NCBI GenBank assembly: GCA_937951615.1
Contig: CALFBH010000086.1
Span: 1-47,606 of the forward strand
DNA from: an uncultured Saprospiraceae bacterium
GTDB taxonomy: Bacteria; Bacteroidota; Bacteroidia; Chitinophagales; Saprospiraceae
Direction: 5' to 3'
Length of the DNA: 47,606 bases
Of this stretch, positions 18,163-26,650 are shown piece by piece. The first letter of the stretch is position 1. Each line of letters opens with the position of its first letter. The position numbers and the translations under genes were made by a program. The notes under the pieces are model-generated. The model was given only the letters and a program-made list of their open reading frames with translations. It made no database searches and was not told the origin of the DNA.

Positions 18163-18337
18163 CAAATTCAAATTCAAATTCAAAAAACAAACTCAAAATT
18201 TTTGTATTGCCCTCAACTTTGACCGGAAACTGTTTATCCGTTCGTTGAGCGGAGTCGAAACGAATATTGGTGTTGTCTTCGGCTTCGCTCAGACAACTGA
18301 ATTGATAGTTCGTTGAGCGGAGTCGAAACGAACTGTC
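18163..18337. repeat. Intergenic repeats: TTCAAA words and REP-like hairpins
   Basis: Between the two genes lie a TTCAAATT word repeated about three times (18163-18185) and three imperfect hairpins. These are TTCGTT/AACGAA at 18241-18264 around GAGCGGAGTCG, GTTGTCT/AGACAAC at 18272-18297 around TCGGCTTCGCTC, and GTTCGTT/AACGAAC at 18308-18333. The GAGCGGAGTCGAAA core recurs at 21125-21179 and 30672-30751. Confidence 0.8.
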
Positions 18338-19264
18338 TTAAGCCTGCCGAAATTTGGATGCAAAATAAGTATAAAGAATAAAACTCATAGTCTTTGTCAG
18401 GAAATTAGTCGCCATCATAATACCCGCGATGCCTGCTCCTGAGACATCCATATACTTCGACGCTTCGAGGCTCATGGAAACGAATAATAAATCGGCACTT
18501 GGCATGAAAGGCAAACGACTTACGATAATTCTAATAGATAAAAATACAAACCAGACATGTAAGGGAACTAAAGGCAGCACGACTGCCCATTGTACTATTT
18601 TCAAACTATAGACCAATATAATTCTTAGGCTATGAATACTAAATACTTTTATTGCAGTATTTCTATCCATCGAAATAATATAATGCCTGAAATAAATACC
18701 TAGCCCAATGGCGAGTATTGCCAGAGCAGAAACGACAATAAGCACTGTCTCACTGATATTGAAAAAGTCGAGAAAATTGACCTGCCCGACATAGATAAAA
18801 ATGGTCAACAAAAGAATGGCGAGTAGGGTAGAAGCAAAAGAGGAAATAATGTTATTGTCTTTAATGACATTAAAAATATGCTTGTGTTCTTCTTCCAGAT
18901 TTTTTTTGCCCCAGATGTACAAATAAGCCTCGCCGGAATAGCCGAGAACATCAGAATTGAGGATTTTTTTTTCTATAAACACTCGGAAACCTGCCCAAAA
19001 TGGAAATTTGAGGGAAAGACGGTAGATAAACTGCTCAGAGATAGGCAAGGAAAAATACAGCACAACAAAAAGCAGATAAAACCAGGGCGTGGTCGGTAGA
19101 GAAGCGAGTATGTTTTGCCAACCAATTTCTATGATTTGATAAATCAGATAACCAATAATGACCGCCATAAAAGCATAACGGAGAACCTTAGCGGATAACT
19201 TTCCGCGAGGGCTTTCTTGCCAGACTTTCCACTTTTTTTTTATGTTGTTGATGGCTGGAAGCAT
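18338..19264 (-). CDS. Polytopic membrane protein, possibly LPG synthase TM-like
   Basis: The protein is 308 aa with about seven or eight hydrophobic segments, at roughly residues 27-47, 57-75, 135-160, 168-190, 200-225, 228-250 and 280-300. It begins with a basic cytosolic stretch (KKKWKVWQESPRGKLSAK). The segment pattern and the closing MMATNFLTKTMSFILY resemble the transmembrane part of lysylphosphatidylglycerol synthase-like (AglD/UPF0104-type) proteins, which often sit beside glycan genes. Assignment to that family is tentative; no catalytic motif was found. The neighbouring GT4 gene suggests a role in envelope glycan or glycolipid assembly. Confidence 0.7.
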   Translation of the reverse strand: MLPAINNIKKKWKVWQESPRGKLSAKVLRYAFMAVIIGYLIYQIIEIGWQNILASLPTTPWFYLLFVVLYFSLPISEQFIYRLSLKFPFWAGFRVFIEKKILNSDVLGYSGEAYLYIWGKKNLEEEHKHIFNVIKDNNIISSFASTLLAILLLTIFIYVGQVNFLDFFNISETVLIVVSALAILAIGLGIYFRHYIISMDRNTAIKVFSIHSLRIILVYSLKIVQWAVVLPLVPLHVWFVFLSIRIIVSRLPFMPSADLLFVSMSLEASKYMDVSGAGIAGIMMATNFLTKTMSFILYTYFASKFRQA

Positions 19265-19885
19265 TATGAATGGACAGTAATTGAATCATTATTGAATTCA
19301 ATTATTTTGCTTCCTGTATTATAATAATGTAAATTAGCATACAAGTTTCTGAGGAGATTAAATATCCCCCGCTGGCGGGGGTGTAGGGGGTGGAATCTTG
19401 AACAACTTTGCCCGACTTTCCTCCCCCTACACCCCCTCCGAAGGGGGATATTGTCATTCAAATTCAACAGTGTATTGGGATTTAGTATTTGCGCATCTAT
19501 AATAAATTTCATTAGGCTGCTATCACTTTGCTAATTGAGTTTACTTTAAACAGTAGGTTTGCCAAAGCAAACTTCAGGATTTAATGTAATTCTTTTAATT
19601 AATTCTTGATTCATTTTTTGTTGAAGGTAATTCTTAAATAATTTTAAATATAAGCTAAAACATTCAATTTTACAAGGAAAGACTACTAACTGGACTTTGG
19701 AGATTGGGGAGTTAGGAAATTGGGATATTTGATATTAGTTTGATTTTTAGTATTTAATAGAAATAAATAAAATACATGTTTTATTATTGTAAAATTTAAT
19801 AGTCAGGTATTTACGGTTTTCAGCCTAATATCCCAACACCCTAATATCCTTTTCGTACACGTTCCTAACTGATTTATACGGTAAA
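19265..19885. other. 621-nt stretch without a convincing gene
   Basis: An 82-codon frame over 19264-19512 is mostly made of the inverted repeat at 19361-19452 and has no protein-like features. The remainder is AT-rich. It holds a small hairpin GTTTGC-CAAA-GCAAAC (19557-19572) and paired CCTAATATCC words near 19828-19852. No promoter, RNA or operator could be assigned. Confidence 0.6.
19361..19452. repeat. Nested G/C-rich inverted repeat
   Basis: An arm of about 35 bp, AATATCCCCCGCTGGCGGGG and onward (19361-19395), is nearly the reverse complement of the arm ending GAAGGGGGATATT (19418-19452), with a loop of about 22 nt. Each arm is itself a small hairpin (CCCCC-GCTGG-CGGGGG and CCCCCT-TCCG-AAGGGGG type). 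It can therefore form either one long stem or two short ones. It may act as a bidirectional terminator or as a dispersed repeat. Confidence 0.85.
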
Positions 19886-20839
19886 TTATTTCCCAATTAA
19901 ACCCTCCCACTGACGTTCCGCAAAATCAAGAAAAGGCTGCTTCTCATGTAGCCAGCCGAAATGCAGACAATAAGGCGTCACTTTCATATAGTCTCCCTTA
20001 CCGGGAATGAGGGAACAAATTTTTGTCAGCATTTTTTGCAGCCCATCACTTTTTAGCCCGCGCAGACTATAAACGAAAGCATCGGGATAATATTGGCAAA
20101 AGACCTGTTCAAAATCAGCATCATGCGTCGTGTAATTTGAAATATAATCCAATTGGACGCTAGATTGCCCCTGAAACCAGGGATAGACTGGAATATCCAG
20201 TTTTGACATCGCCATCGCCAGACTCCACTCGCAGGATTCCATATTTCTGCCACTTTCTTTGAGACGACTTTGAAAATGCGTTTCCTCAATTCTACTCAGC
20301 ATTTCCTGTGCGATTTGACAAACCTGCTTGGTCTGTTCCACGTCCTGGGCATAAATCACGCCCGATTGTACCCGACTCAGATAAGTCAGCCCAAAGCGTT
20401 TTAAAGTGCGCTGTCTGCGCCGCAATAGCATGTCTTTTAGTACGGCAATACCTTTTGCTGCGCCGAAAAAATTATCAGCTATCTGTGTACCAGTAATCGT
20501 AAATGAGAAAGGCGAAAAAGCCTGCCAAAGCGAATTGGGAGGCTTGCACCAGACTATATCGCTGTCTAAGAATATATTTTGTTCAAAAAAAAGAAATTTA
20601 TCCAAATGGTGTTTAAAGCCGACTATCGAAGCATTTTCGGGTTCAATTTGATGTCTGACCTGGAAAATATCACTCAGCCCTTGCTGCTGCAAAACATCTA
20701 AATGCTCTTTTGTGCAAACAATAGCAATAGGTCTTTCTTTATCAAAACGCCTTAGTGTCAGCGCAGAAGCCACTGCGTGAGTCAAGTATTTTGTTGTGCC
20801 ATAGCTGACGTAGATGTATCCTTGCTTCATATTTGTCAT
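19886..20839 (-). CDS. GT-A-like glycosyltransferase-type protein
   Basis: The protein is 317 aa from ATG 20839 (MTNMKQGYIYVSYGTTKYL). The frame is open to 20983, but the extra 48 residues look like translated intergenic DNA. Residues about 5-110 resemble a nucleotide-sugar binding alpha/beta domain (GYIYVSYGTTKYL, SALTLRRFDKERPIAIVCT) ending in a DxD-type motif, FLDSDIVW, which binds metal and donor phosphate in GT-A enzymes such as GT8. Later conserved-looking parts are ESCEWSLAMAMSKL and CLHFGW. It is soluble, with no signal peptide. Donor and acceptor are unknown. It stands alone, flanked by non-coding stretches on both sides. Confidence 0.7.
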   Translation of the reverse strand: MTNMKQGYIYVSYGTTKYLTHAVASALTLRRFDKERPIAIVCTKEHLDVLQQQGLSDIFQVRHQIEPENASIVGFKHHLDKFLFFEQNIFLDSDIVWCKPPNSLWQAFSPFSFTITGTQIADNFFGAAKGIAVLKDMLLRRRQRTLKRFGLTYLSRVQSGVIYAQDVEQTKQVCQIAQEMLSRIEETHFQSRLKESGRNMESCEWSLAMAMSKLDIPVYPWFQGQSSVQLDYISNYTTHDADFEQVFCQYYPDAFVYSLRGLKSDGLQKMLTKICSLIPGKGDYMKVTPYCLHFGWLHEKQPFLDFAERQWEGLIGK

Positions 20840-21124
20840 TGCAGGGACAAAAGTAGTGAATTTTAAAATTCCAAAAAGAACAAAGTGCCAAAGTGTGAAA
20901 TTCGGCGGTGTTCGAGTAAAGTATGGAATAGTCGGCAGACGAAGGATTTTATAAAAATTGGTGCTTTGACCATTCAAACACACGCTAATTTATGACCGAA
21001 TTCGTCTGACGACAACGGAATTTGTTTAACCATACTTTAATCGAGTACTATCGAAAATTCCAAATTCCCAAAAACAACTATTATCAAGGCTGACTTTACG
21101 AAACCCGTGAACCGATACCCCAGA

Positions 21125-21179
21125 GTTGGTTTCGGCTCCGCTCAACCAACTGCAATTATAGTCATCCGAGTCGAAATGA
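21125..21179. repeat. REP-like hairpins
   Basis: GTTGGTT/AACCAAC arms at 21125-21150 surround TCGGCTCCGCTC. A weaker TCAT/ATGA pair lies at 21162-21179 around CCGAGTCGAA. This is the same core as at 18241-18334 and 30672-30751. Confidence 0.7.
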
Positions 21180-21190
21180 GGGTAACACGC

Positions 21191-21230
21191 CCAATTTTCA
21201 ATCACCAATCCCCAATCACCAATCACCCAA
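21191..21230. repeat. CCAATCA word repeat overlapping the 3' end of the DUF2834 gene
   Basis: Near-tandem CAATCACCAATC words span the stop of the DUF2834 gene at 21216. The last codons of that gene (GDW and the stop) are therefore made of the repeat. Confidence 0.7.
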
Positions 21231-21554
21231 CTTCCGTTCTCGCATCAATAAAAACAATGGGCAGGCAAAAGCAAAAGCAATAAGATAAGTGAAAACCAGA
21301 TACAGCCAAAGTCCTTTCATTTTCAATCGCCTGCTTTCTACAATCATCCAAAGGGTAACAGCCGACGCGCCGATTAAGAGATCTGACGTCAGAGAAGCTG
21401 CACCTGATGTTGCAAAGCCTTCGGCTACGAAATCGCGGATTGAAAATTCCCCATCTCCTTGTGCCATAAATTGCAGGTTGAAGTACCAGGGAACGATAAG
21501 TCCGGCTATGGCAAGGAGCAGATAAATCCACATTAAAGGTGTCCAGTTTTTCAT
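21216..21554 (-). CDS. DUF2834-type small membrane protein
   Basis: The protein is 112 aa with three clear hydrophobic segments (residues about 8-27, 55-75 and 83-103). Motifs seen are MWIYLLLAIAGLIVPWYFN, then SLTSDLLIGASAVTLWMIVE and LVFTYLIAFAFACPLFLLMRE, the pattern of DUF2834 inner-membrane proteins of unknown function. It diverges from the lipoprotein gene at 21668. No promoter match was seen on its own strand. Confidence 0.8.
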   Translation of the reverse strand: MKNWTPLMWIYLLLAIAGLIVPWYFNLQFMAQGDGEFSIRDFVAEGFATSGAASLTSDLLIGASAVTLWMIVESRRLKMKGLWLYLVFTYLIAFAFACPLFLLMRERKLGDW

Positions 21555-21603
21555 TTTTTGGCTTTTTGTATGACGAATAATCTTTTGTTTGTGATGGCTT
21601 TTT

Positions 21604-21635
21604 TTTGGATTCTAGAAAATATAATTATAACTTTG
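21604..21635 (+). promoter_or_regulatory. Bacteroidota-type promoter of the lipoprotein/M48 gene cluster
   Basis: TTTG at 21604-21607 and TAACTTTG at 21628-21635 match the -33 and -7 (TAnnTTTG) elements with a 20-nt spacer, the usual spacing. The expected transcript starts near 21642, about 26 nt before ATG 21668. This favours that start over the in-frame ATG at 21605. Confidence 0.65.
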
Positions 21636-21667
21636 TAGTCCAAAATAATCAACAATATAATCAACCA

Positions 21668-22153
21668 ATGAACAAACTCATAATTCTAATCCTAAGCATT
21701 TTCTGCATAACCTACTTTTCCTGTACAGAGACCAATGAGGTAAACTACTACGATTACAGTTTCGAAGTTGCTCAATTACTTGATGGTAAGGATTGGTATA
21801 TTACTGGTCTTACTTGTGACGGTAGCAATATCGTAGGAGATTTTGATACGCGCCCTTTTCTAAGAATGTCCGAATCTAGCTCCTGTGATAGCCTGAGTTA
21901 TTTATTGGATTTGGGATTATACAAGTGCCATTGGTCTTATACAATAGAGGACGCCGATCACTACTGGTTGGAAACCAATAATGTCGGGGAATTAGAGTTG
22001 AGGCTTTTTGATTTGAATCAGGTCACTTTACAGAAGACTTTTTACGAATTTAAAATCTTTGATTTGACCGAAAATCGTATGACGATGCTATTGGAAGATT
22101 TTGCTGTTTTTCCTGAATATAACCTGTGCTGGGTAACTTTAGAATCCCGGTAA
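21668..22153 (+). CDS. Small lipoprotein of unknown function
   Basis: The protein is 161 aa from ATG 21668. The frame is open from 21605, but that part overlaps the promoter. A signal peptide, MNKLIILILSIFCITYFSC, ends in a lipobox with Cys 19. The mature part is acidic, with DGKDWYITGLTCDGSNIVGDF near the start, four more Cys (three of them in TCDGS, SSSCDSL and LYKCHW), and a closing LLEDFAVFPEYNLCWVTLE. It resembles the small extracellular lipoproteins of Bacteroidota whose C-terminal strand reads like a lipocalin-type fold, but I do not recognise a family. It is first in a co-directional series of exported proteins, 33 nt before the M48 peptidase gene. Confidence 0.75.
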   Translation: MNKLIILILSIFCITYFSCTETNEVNYYDYSFEVAQLLDGKDWYITGLTCDGSNIVGDFDTRPFLRMSESSSCDSLSYLLDLGLYKCHWSYTIEDADHYWLETNNVGELELRLFDLNQVTLQKTFYEFKIFDLTENRMTMLLEDFAVFPEYNLCWVTLESR

Positions 22154-22186
22154 ACATTTCTTTCCGACAGACCAAAAATAATTAAG

Positions 22187-24313
22187 ATGATGAATCCTAT
22201 GTATGTGACTGAAAGATGTCTCAAAGGCACGATATTTACTTTCCTGCTATGCCTGTTGACAGCAATAGGTCTTGATGCACAGCAACTTGACAATTTTTCT
22301 GGCTTAAAATCTGGCGGTAAAATTCCTAAACAAATTACGACAAATTCCTCACAGACCTATAAAGTCTTGGAGACTTCAACAGACATCAAGAAAGAGGGAT
22401 TAAGAAAAAGAAAGCAGACCAGTAAATTTCACCTAGAAAGCACTTTTGCTATCGACGAAATGATGCGAACCGGCGTCATTTTATTCAATGAACCGGTTAG
22501 CGAATATGTTGGTCAGGTAGCCGATCAGCTCCTGAAACACGACCCTGATATGCGGTCGAAGCTCAATTTCTATGTTGCCCGTTCACCGCAGATCAATGCT
22601 TTTGCGACGGACAGAGGAGACATTTTTATCAATATTGGTTTGCTGACTTATCTGGAGACGGAAGCGCAATTGGCTTTTATACTGGCACACGAGATTACAC
22701 ACTGGACTGAAAAACACAACATGGATGTTTTCATGGAATACGAAGGAATAGACCGTTCAGATAAAAGTTTTAGGAAAAAAAGTGATTTCAATAAAATTCT
22801 CAGAAAAAGCAATTACTCCAAAAAAATTGAAGAAGAAGCCGATGCAGGGGGCGTCAAGATGTTTTTCAGGTCTTCCTATGGCACCAGTTCATTGGAAAAG
22901 GTATTTGACATGATGGCTTCGGCGCATGCACCATACACCAATGATGTATTTGACTTATCTTATTTGAATGTCAATGGAGTTGAGTTTTCAGACAGCTTAT
23001 TATTGGCATCTGTTAATCCGATTAAAACCTATGAGGAAGATCAGCGTCTGAGTACACATCCGGGAATAAAAAAACGAAGAGCAGCACTAAAAACGGCACT
23101 CGATAAAGTCAGTATTTCGTCCAGCAGATCGGATTTTTTGGTAGGGGAAGAAAAATTTAAAGAGATCAAAGAGTTGGCAAAATTTGAAGTTTGCAAAATA
23201 TCTATTGAGCAATTGGATTATCCAGACGCGCTGTATTATAGTTCTATTTTATCAAAAACTTACCCAGATAATACTTTTCTGGAATCTATAAAAGCAAAGT
23301 CTTTATATGGACTAGCAAAACTTGCAGGGGTACTGGATGCAGATGCACTAAGCGAAATGGGAGATAGTATTCAGGGAGAGGTACAGCAGGTCTATCATCT
23401 GATGGGTAATTTTTCTGATATAGAGTTGAGAAGTCTGGCAGCCGCGCATTTGTGGGAACTTCATCAAAAATATCCTGATGACGAAGGGATGAAATTACGC
23501 CTGACGGATTTGCTAAGGGAAATAAAAAAAGAAGAGCATAAAGGAATGATGGATGACTTGTTTGGTTTAGAAAAGGAAAAGAAGTTACAAACATCGGGTA
23601 TCTTCTCAGGACTGGCTGGAAACGATGAGTTTAATAAAATGCTCAATAATAAGCGTCCTCCTACACCAGCACTAAAGCATAAAGACTTGGAAAATGGATA
23701 TCGTCTTGGATTGAGAAAAGTAACGTTTGTAAATCCGTATTATCTGAGTGTCAATTTGAGAAAATCTGATACGCCCATTCAGTTTTTGGAAACAGAAAAT
23801 AAGCAGGAAGAACTGGTTGATGCGATAAAAAAACGTTCAAGAAAACTGAAGATCAACTCGAAAGTAATGGATGTTCATTCACTTAATAAGAGTTCTAAAG
23901 CAGAAAAATTCAATAATATTATCACGCTGGAAAGATGGATACAACAGAAAATTTCCCTTCCTGATGGGATGATTCCCGATAATCATAACGAAGCCACAGT
24001 GGTGATGAAAAAGAACAAAACAGCGGGACATTTGGCCTTTGTTGGTGGACTGTCGTTGAAAGCAAAAAAGTCGCGCTACCAAATCGTTACCAATTCACTG
24101 GTCACTTTGACGGGTTTATTCTCTCCTTATGGTATTAACGGCTTGGTCAGGCCCAATAACAAATCTATGTATTATGCTATTGTAGTGGATACCAAATCAC
24201 AAAATGTAGTGATGTCTTCCTATAATGTCATGTCTCAAAAAGACGTCAAAAATATAATGAATACCAACCTGCACTGGTTGTTGCTTCAAATGAAGAGAAA
24301 ACCAAGAAAATAA
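22187..24313 (+). CDS. M48-family metalloprotease, exported
   Basis: The protein is 708 aa with a signal peptide (TIFTFLLCLLTAIGLDAQ). The zinc motif HEITH lies near residue 168 (ILAHEITHWTEKHN), preceded by NAFATDRGDIFINIGLL as in M48 peptidases. The third ligand is the Glu in KIEEEADAGG near residue 216. The catalytic domain spans about residues 80-310. The other 400 residues are helical and lysine-rich with no family I recognise, far longer than the small BepA/LoiP-like M48 proteins. Periplasmic M48 enzymes of this kind do outer-membrane protein quality control in other bacteria. The next gene starts 6 nt after the stop and encodes a barrel-like protein, so the pair is probably functionally linked. 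Confidence 0.88.
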   Translation: MMNPMYVTERCLKGTIFTFLLCLLTAIGLDAQQLDNFSGLKSGGKIPKQITTNSSQTYKVLETSTDIKKEGLRKRKQTSKFHLESTFAIDEMMRTGVILFNEPVSEYVGQVADQLLKHDPDMRSKLNFYVARSPQINAFATDRGDIFINIGLLTYLETEAQLAFILAHEITHWTEKHNMDVFMEYEGIDRSDKSFRKKSDFNKILRKSNYSKKIEEEADAGGVKMFFRSSYGTSSLEKVFDMMASAHAPYTNDVFDLSYLNVNGVEFSDSLLLASVNPIKTYEEDQRLSTHPGIKKRRAALKTALDKVSISSSRSDFLVGEEKFKEIKELAKFEVCKISIEQLDYPDALYYSSILSKTYPDNTFLESIKAKSLYGLAKLAGVLDADALSEMGDSIQGEVQQVYHLMGNFSDIELRSLAAAHLWELHQKYPDDEGMKLRLTDLLREIKKEEHKGMMDDLFGLEKEKKLQTSGIFSGLAGNDEFNKMLNNKRPPTPALKHKDLENGYRLGLRKVTFVNPYYLSVNLRKSDTPIQFLETENKQEELVDAIKKRSRKLKINSKVMDVHSLNKSSKAEKFNNIITLERWIQQKISLPDGMIPDNHNEATVVMKKNKTAGHLAFVGGLSLKAKKSRYQIVTNSLVTLTGLFSPYGINGLVRPNNKSMYYAIVVDTKSQNVVMSSYNVMSQKDVKNIMNTNLHWLLLQMKRKPRK

Positions 24314-24319
24314 AAAACT

Positions 24320-25129
24320 ATGAAGAATCTAATCTATAAAATAGGACTTGCCTTTTGTTTGTTGGGATTTGCCAATGGATTGATAGCGCAGGCACCGGGA
24401 CTGATGGGGAGAAAAGTATCCCTGCATTATGATTTTGTGTTCACGCCCGGACTTGGCGGAAACGCTATTCCTTATGATGCGTCTGAAAAAAAAGAAAGAA
24501 GTCCTGCCAATTATATTCGTTATCGGCATGAAGCCGCGCTGGATGTTGCAGTGTCCAGGAAAATGAGTTTTGGAGCGTATTATTTTTTCCATCGGGGAGG
24601 GTATGGGAGTGTTGATGTTGATTATACTGGGGTTAGTTCAGGCCTGTCTAATGAGGACTATGAGATTTATAATCCTAACTTTAGCAGAAACTTTATTCGG
24701 CATGGAGTGGGCATTTCCATGAAAAAATATCTGGTCAATTTATCGGGCTATTTATCTGATGAAGGGGCAATTGCACCACTTGGATATTACTGGGGACCAA
24801 AAGCATTTGTGAGCTTTGATCGCTATCAGATTAAAGCCAATTCGGACATGTTTGGGGGTAAGGATGCGGTGTTTATGGACAAACAACTGATGCATTATGG
24901 TGCGAGCCTAAAGACCGGTAGGCATGTACTGTTAACAGATAAACTCATGTTTGATATTGGCTTTGAAATGGGTTTCCTACTCCTAAATAATAGAATCGAT
25001 GAGCTTAAGAACAACAGCTATTTTGAAATGATGATAGCCGACCCTAGAGCTATAGATCATCCCTTTGACCATATCTCAATGAATCATTTCTTCGGGATAC
25101 ATATTGGCTTGGGATATTCACTTTTTTAA
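24320..25129 (+). CDS. Probable outer-membrane beta-barrel protein of unknown function
   Basis: The protein is 269 aa with a signal peptide ending near IAQAPG. The mature part alternates hydrophobic and polar residues in many short strands (KVSLHYDFVF, MSFGAYYFF, HGVGISMKKYLVNLSGY, LMFDIGFEMGFLLLN) and ends in IGLGYSLF with a terminal Phe, the usual end of an outer-membrane barrel. It starts 6 nt after the M48 stop codon, so it is cotranscribed and may be a partner or substrate of that protease. Confidence 0.75.
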   Translation: MKNLIYKIGLAFCLLGFANGLIAQAPGLMGRKVSLHYDFVFTPGLGGNAIPYDASEKKERSPANYIRYRHEAALDVAVSRKMSFGAYYFFHRGGYGSVDVDYTGVSSGLSNEDYEIYNPNFSRNFIRHGVGISMKKYLVNLSGYLSDEGAIAPLGYYWGPKAFVSFDRYQIKANSDMFGGKDAVFMDKQLMHYGASLKTGRHVLLTDKLMFDIGFEMGFLLLNNRIDELKNNSYFEMMIADPRAIDHPFDHISMNHFFGIHIGLGYSLF

Positions 25130-25177
25130 AAATTGATCCCATAATTCACCCATTTTTGCCAGATAAAAAACAATATT

Positions 25178-25867
25178 ATGAAATTTATGCTTAAACTCGC
25201 TTTGGTCTTAGGGCTACTATTTGCTTTTGCTGGATGTGAAAATCCGCTACCGATTTCCTGTGAAGATGGAATTATGAATCAGGATGAAGATGGAGTAGAT
25301 TGCGGTGGTCGTTGCGACCCTTGTAATGGCGGTTTTTCGTGTTCCGATGGCATCTTAAATGGAACAGAACTTGGAGTAGATTGTGGTGGAGAATGTCTGC
25401 CTTGTTTTCCTGAACAGAATCTGTGCTTCGATGGTATTCAGAATAATGGGGAAGATGGCATAGACTGCGGTGGACCTTGCGAATTTCCATGCAACTTGTG
25501 CGAGCCTTCGCAGAATAATGTAATATATGGAATGACCTATACCATTTCAGAATGTGAGTATAATACTTTTAATGAGCTTTATGAAATACAAGGCTACTTC
25601 GGATTCAGCGGACCTACATTGACTATTAGGATAAAAAATGTTCCCAATACCTTGCCCGAAACTGGCGTATATCCTGTACAATCCACGTCGATTTTCTCTA
25701 AAGCAATTTCTATCAATATTGATTACCCTTTTGGGCAAAACCTATATGCTATAGAAGGACAGAGTGTTTATATTATTGATAATGATCCAATAGAAGTCAT
25801 CATGTGTGGTGTGGATTTTAGTGGGGAATTTGATTTCACAACAACTTCGCGGATTATATGCAATTAG
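25178..25867 (+). CDS. Cys-rich repeat lipoprotein
   Basis: The protein is 229 aa. A lipobox with Cys at residue 20 (LFAFAGC) marks a lipoprotein. Residues about 27-108 hold three copies of a compact unit, C-x-DGIxNxxExGVDCGGxC-x-x-C: SCEDGIMNQDEDGVDCGG, SCSDGILNGTELGVDCGG and LCFDGIQNNGEDGIDCGG. These are rich in Asp, Glu and Asn and resemble small calcium-binding or disulfide-stapled knots seen before adhesin-like domains in Bacteroidota. The remaining 120 residues form a beta-rich C-terminal domain with two Cys near the end. It closes the plus-strand cluster and converges on the KDPG aldolase gene. Confidence 0.78.
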   Translation: MKFMLKLALVLGLLFAFAGCENPLPISCEDGIMNQDEDGVDCGGRCDPCNGGFSCSDGILNGTELGVDCGGECLPCFPEQNLCFDGIQNNGEDGIDCGGPCEFPCNLCEPSQNNVIYGMTYTISECEYNTFNELYEIQGYFGFSGPTLTIRIKNVPNTLPETGVYPVQSTSIFSKAISINIDYPFGQNLYAIEGQSVYIIDNDPIEVIMCGVDFSGEFDFTTTSRIICN

Positions 25868-25877
25868 ATCTATTCGC

Positions 25878-25915
25878 TATGGCAATCGCATAAAAATATT
25901 TTTTAAACCACTAAG
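25878..25915. repeat. 38-bp inverted copy of the 27768-27805 repeat
   Basis: This block, TATGGCAATCGCATAAAA and onward, is an exact reverse complement of 27768-27805. It runs into the aldolase gene: the last three codons and stop of the aldolase (LVV-stop) lie at 25903-25914 within the block. The sequence just beyond, up to about 25933, still resembles the interior of the element at 27715-27805. Confidence 0.88.
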
Positions 25916-26571
25916 CGTATTTGCTTAATTTTTTCTAAGGCAAGTTGTACCTGTTTGGTGAGTAGCGCGTAATTGCCCTGCTGGATAATTTCCTTCGTAA
26001 ATAATTTTGATCCCATGCCTACGCAAGTCACTCCGGCATTGAACCAAGCTTCCATATTGTCGAAAGACACGCCGCCTGTAGGCATGATGCTTGTCCAGGG
26101 CTGCGGACCTTTTATGGCCTTCACAAAACCAGGCCCATACACACCACCTGGAAATAATTTGACCAATTCGCAACCCAGTTCTTCTGCCTGACAAATCTCA
26201 GTCAGCGTACCGCAGCCAGGTGACCAAAGTACCTTACGACGATTGCAGACCCGCGCAATGTCCTCCCGAAAAACAGGAGTCACCACGAAATTCGCGCCCA
26301 TACTCATGTATAAGGAAGCTGTACCCGCATCCGTTACAGAGCCAACACCCAGTATCATTTCAGGAAGCTCGCGAACGCAATAATGATTGAGTTCTGTAAA
26401 GACTTCATGCGCAAAATCACCTCGATGTGTAAACTCCAAGATACGCGCACCGCCTTCATAACAGGCTTTTACGAGTGCCTTTGCAATATGAACATCACTA
26501 TTAAAAAACAAAGGCACTAAGCCCGTCCTTTGCATCGTCTGTATAACTTCTATTCTTGTAAAATTTGCCAT
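25903..26571 (-). CDS. eda: 2-keto-3-deoxy-6-phosphogluconate aldolase
   Basis: The protein is 222 aa from ATG 26571; five further codons to 26586 are in frame but overlap the word repeat. It cleaves KDPG to pyruvate and glyceraldehyde-3-phosphate, the last step of the alginate pathway here. Class I aldolase features seen are ILEFTHRGD with the catalytic Glu near residue 43 and ELVKLFPGG with the Schiff-base Lys near 138. PTGGV near 165 and GVTCVGMGSKLF near 185 bind phosphate. It is the last gene of the PUL, after KDG kinase. Its final codons and stop are formed by a repeat element. Confidence 0.95.
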   Translation of the reverse strand: MANFTRIEVIQTMQRTGLVPLFFNSDVHIAKALVKACYEGGARILEFTHRGDFAHEVFTELNHYCVRELPEMILGVGSVTDAGTASLYMSMGANFVVTPVFREDIARVCNRRKVLWSPGCGTLTEICQAEELGCELVKLFPGGVYGPGFVKAIKGPQPWTSIMPTGGVSFDNMEAWFNAGVTCVGMGSKLFTKEIIQQGNYALLTKQVQLALEKIKQIRLVV

Positions 26572-26650
26572 TTTATCATTTATCATTCGTCATTTATCAT
26601 TGCTATCACGACGTGTTCATTTATCATTCATCATTCATCATTTATCATTC
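26572..26650. repeat. TTTATCATTCATCA word repeat after the KDG kinase stop
   Basis: Near-tandem TTATCATT and TTCATCATT words fill the whole gap between the KDG kinase stop and the aldolase start. The phase is irregular and the word differs from those in other gaps. Confidence 0.8.

Noticed and set aside
19264-19512. 82-codon minus ORF
   Set aside because: Most of it translates the nested inverted repeat; no signal, motif or start signal supports it.
20840-20983. 48-codon N-terminal extension of the GT-A-like gene
   Set aside because: Residues look like translated intergenic DNA; the family-like start VSYGTTKYL follows ATG 20839.
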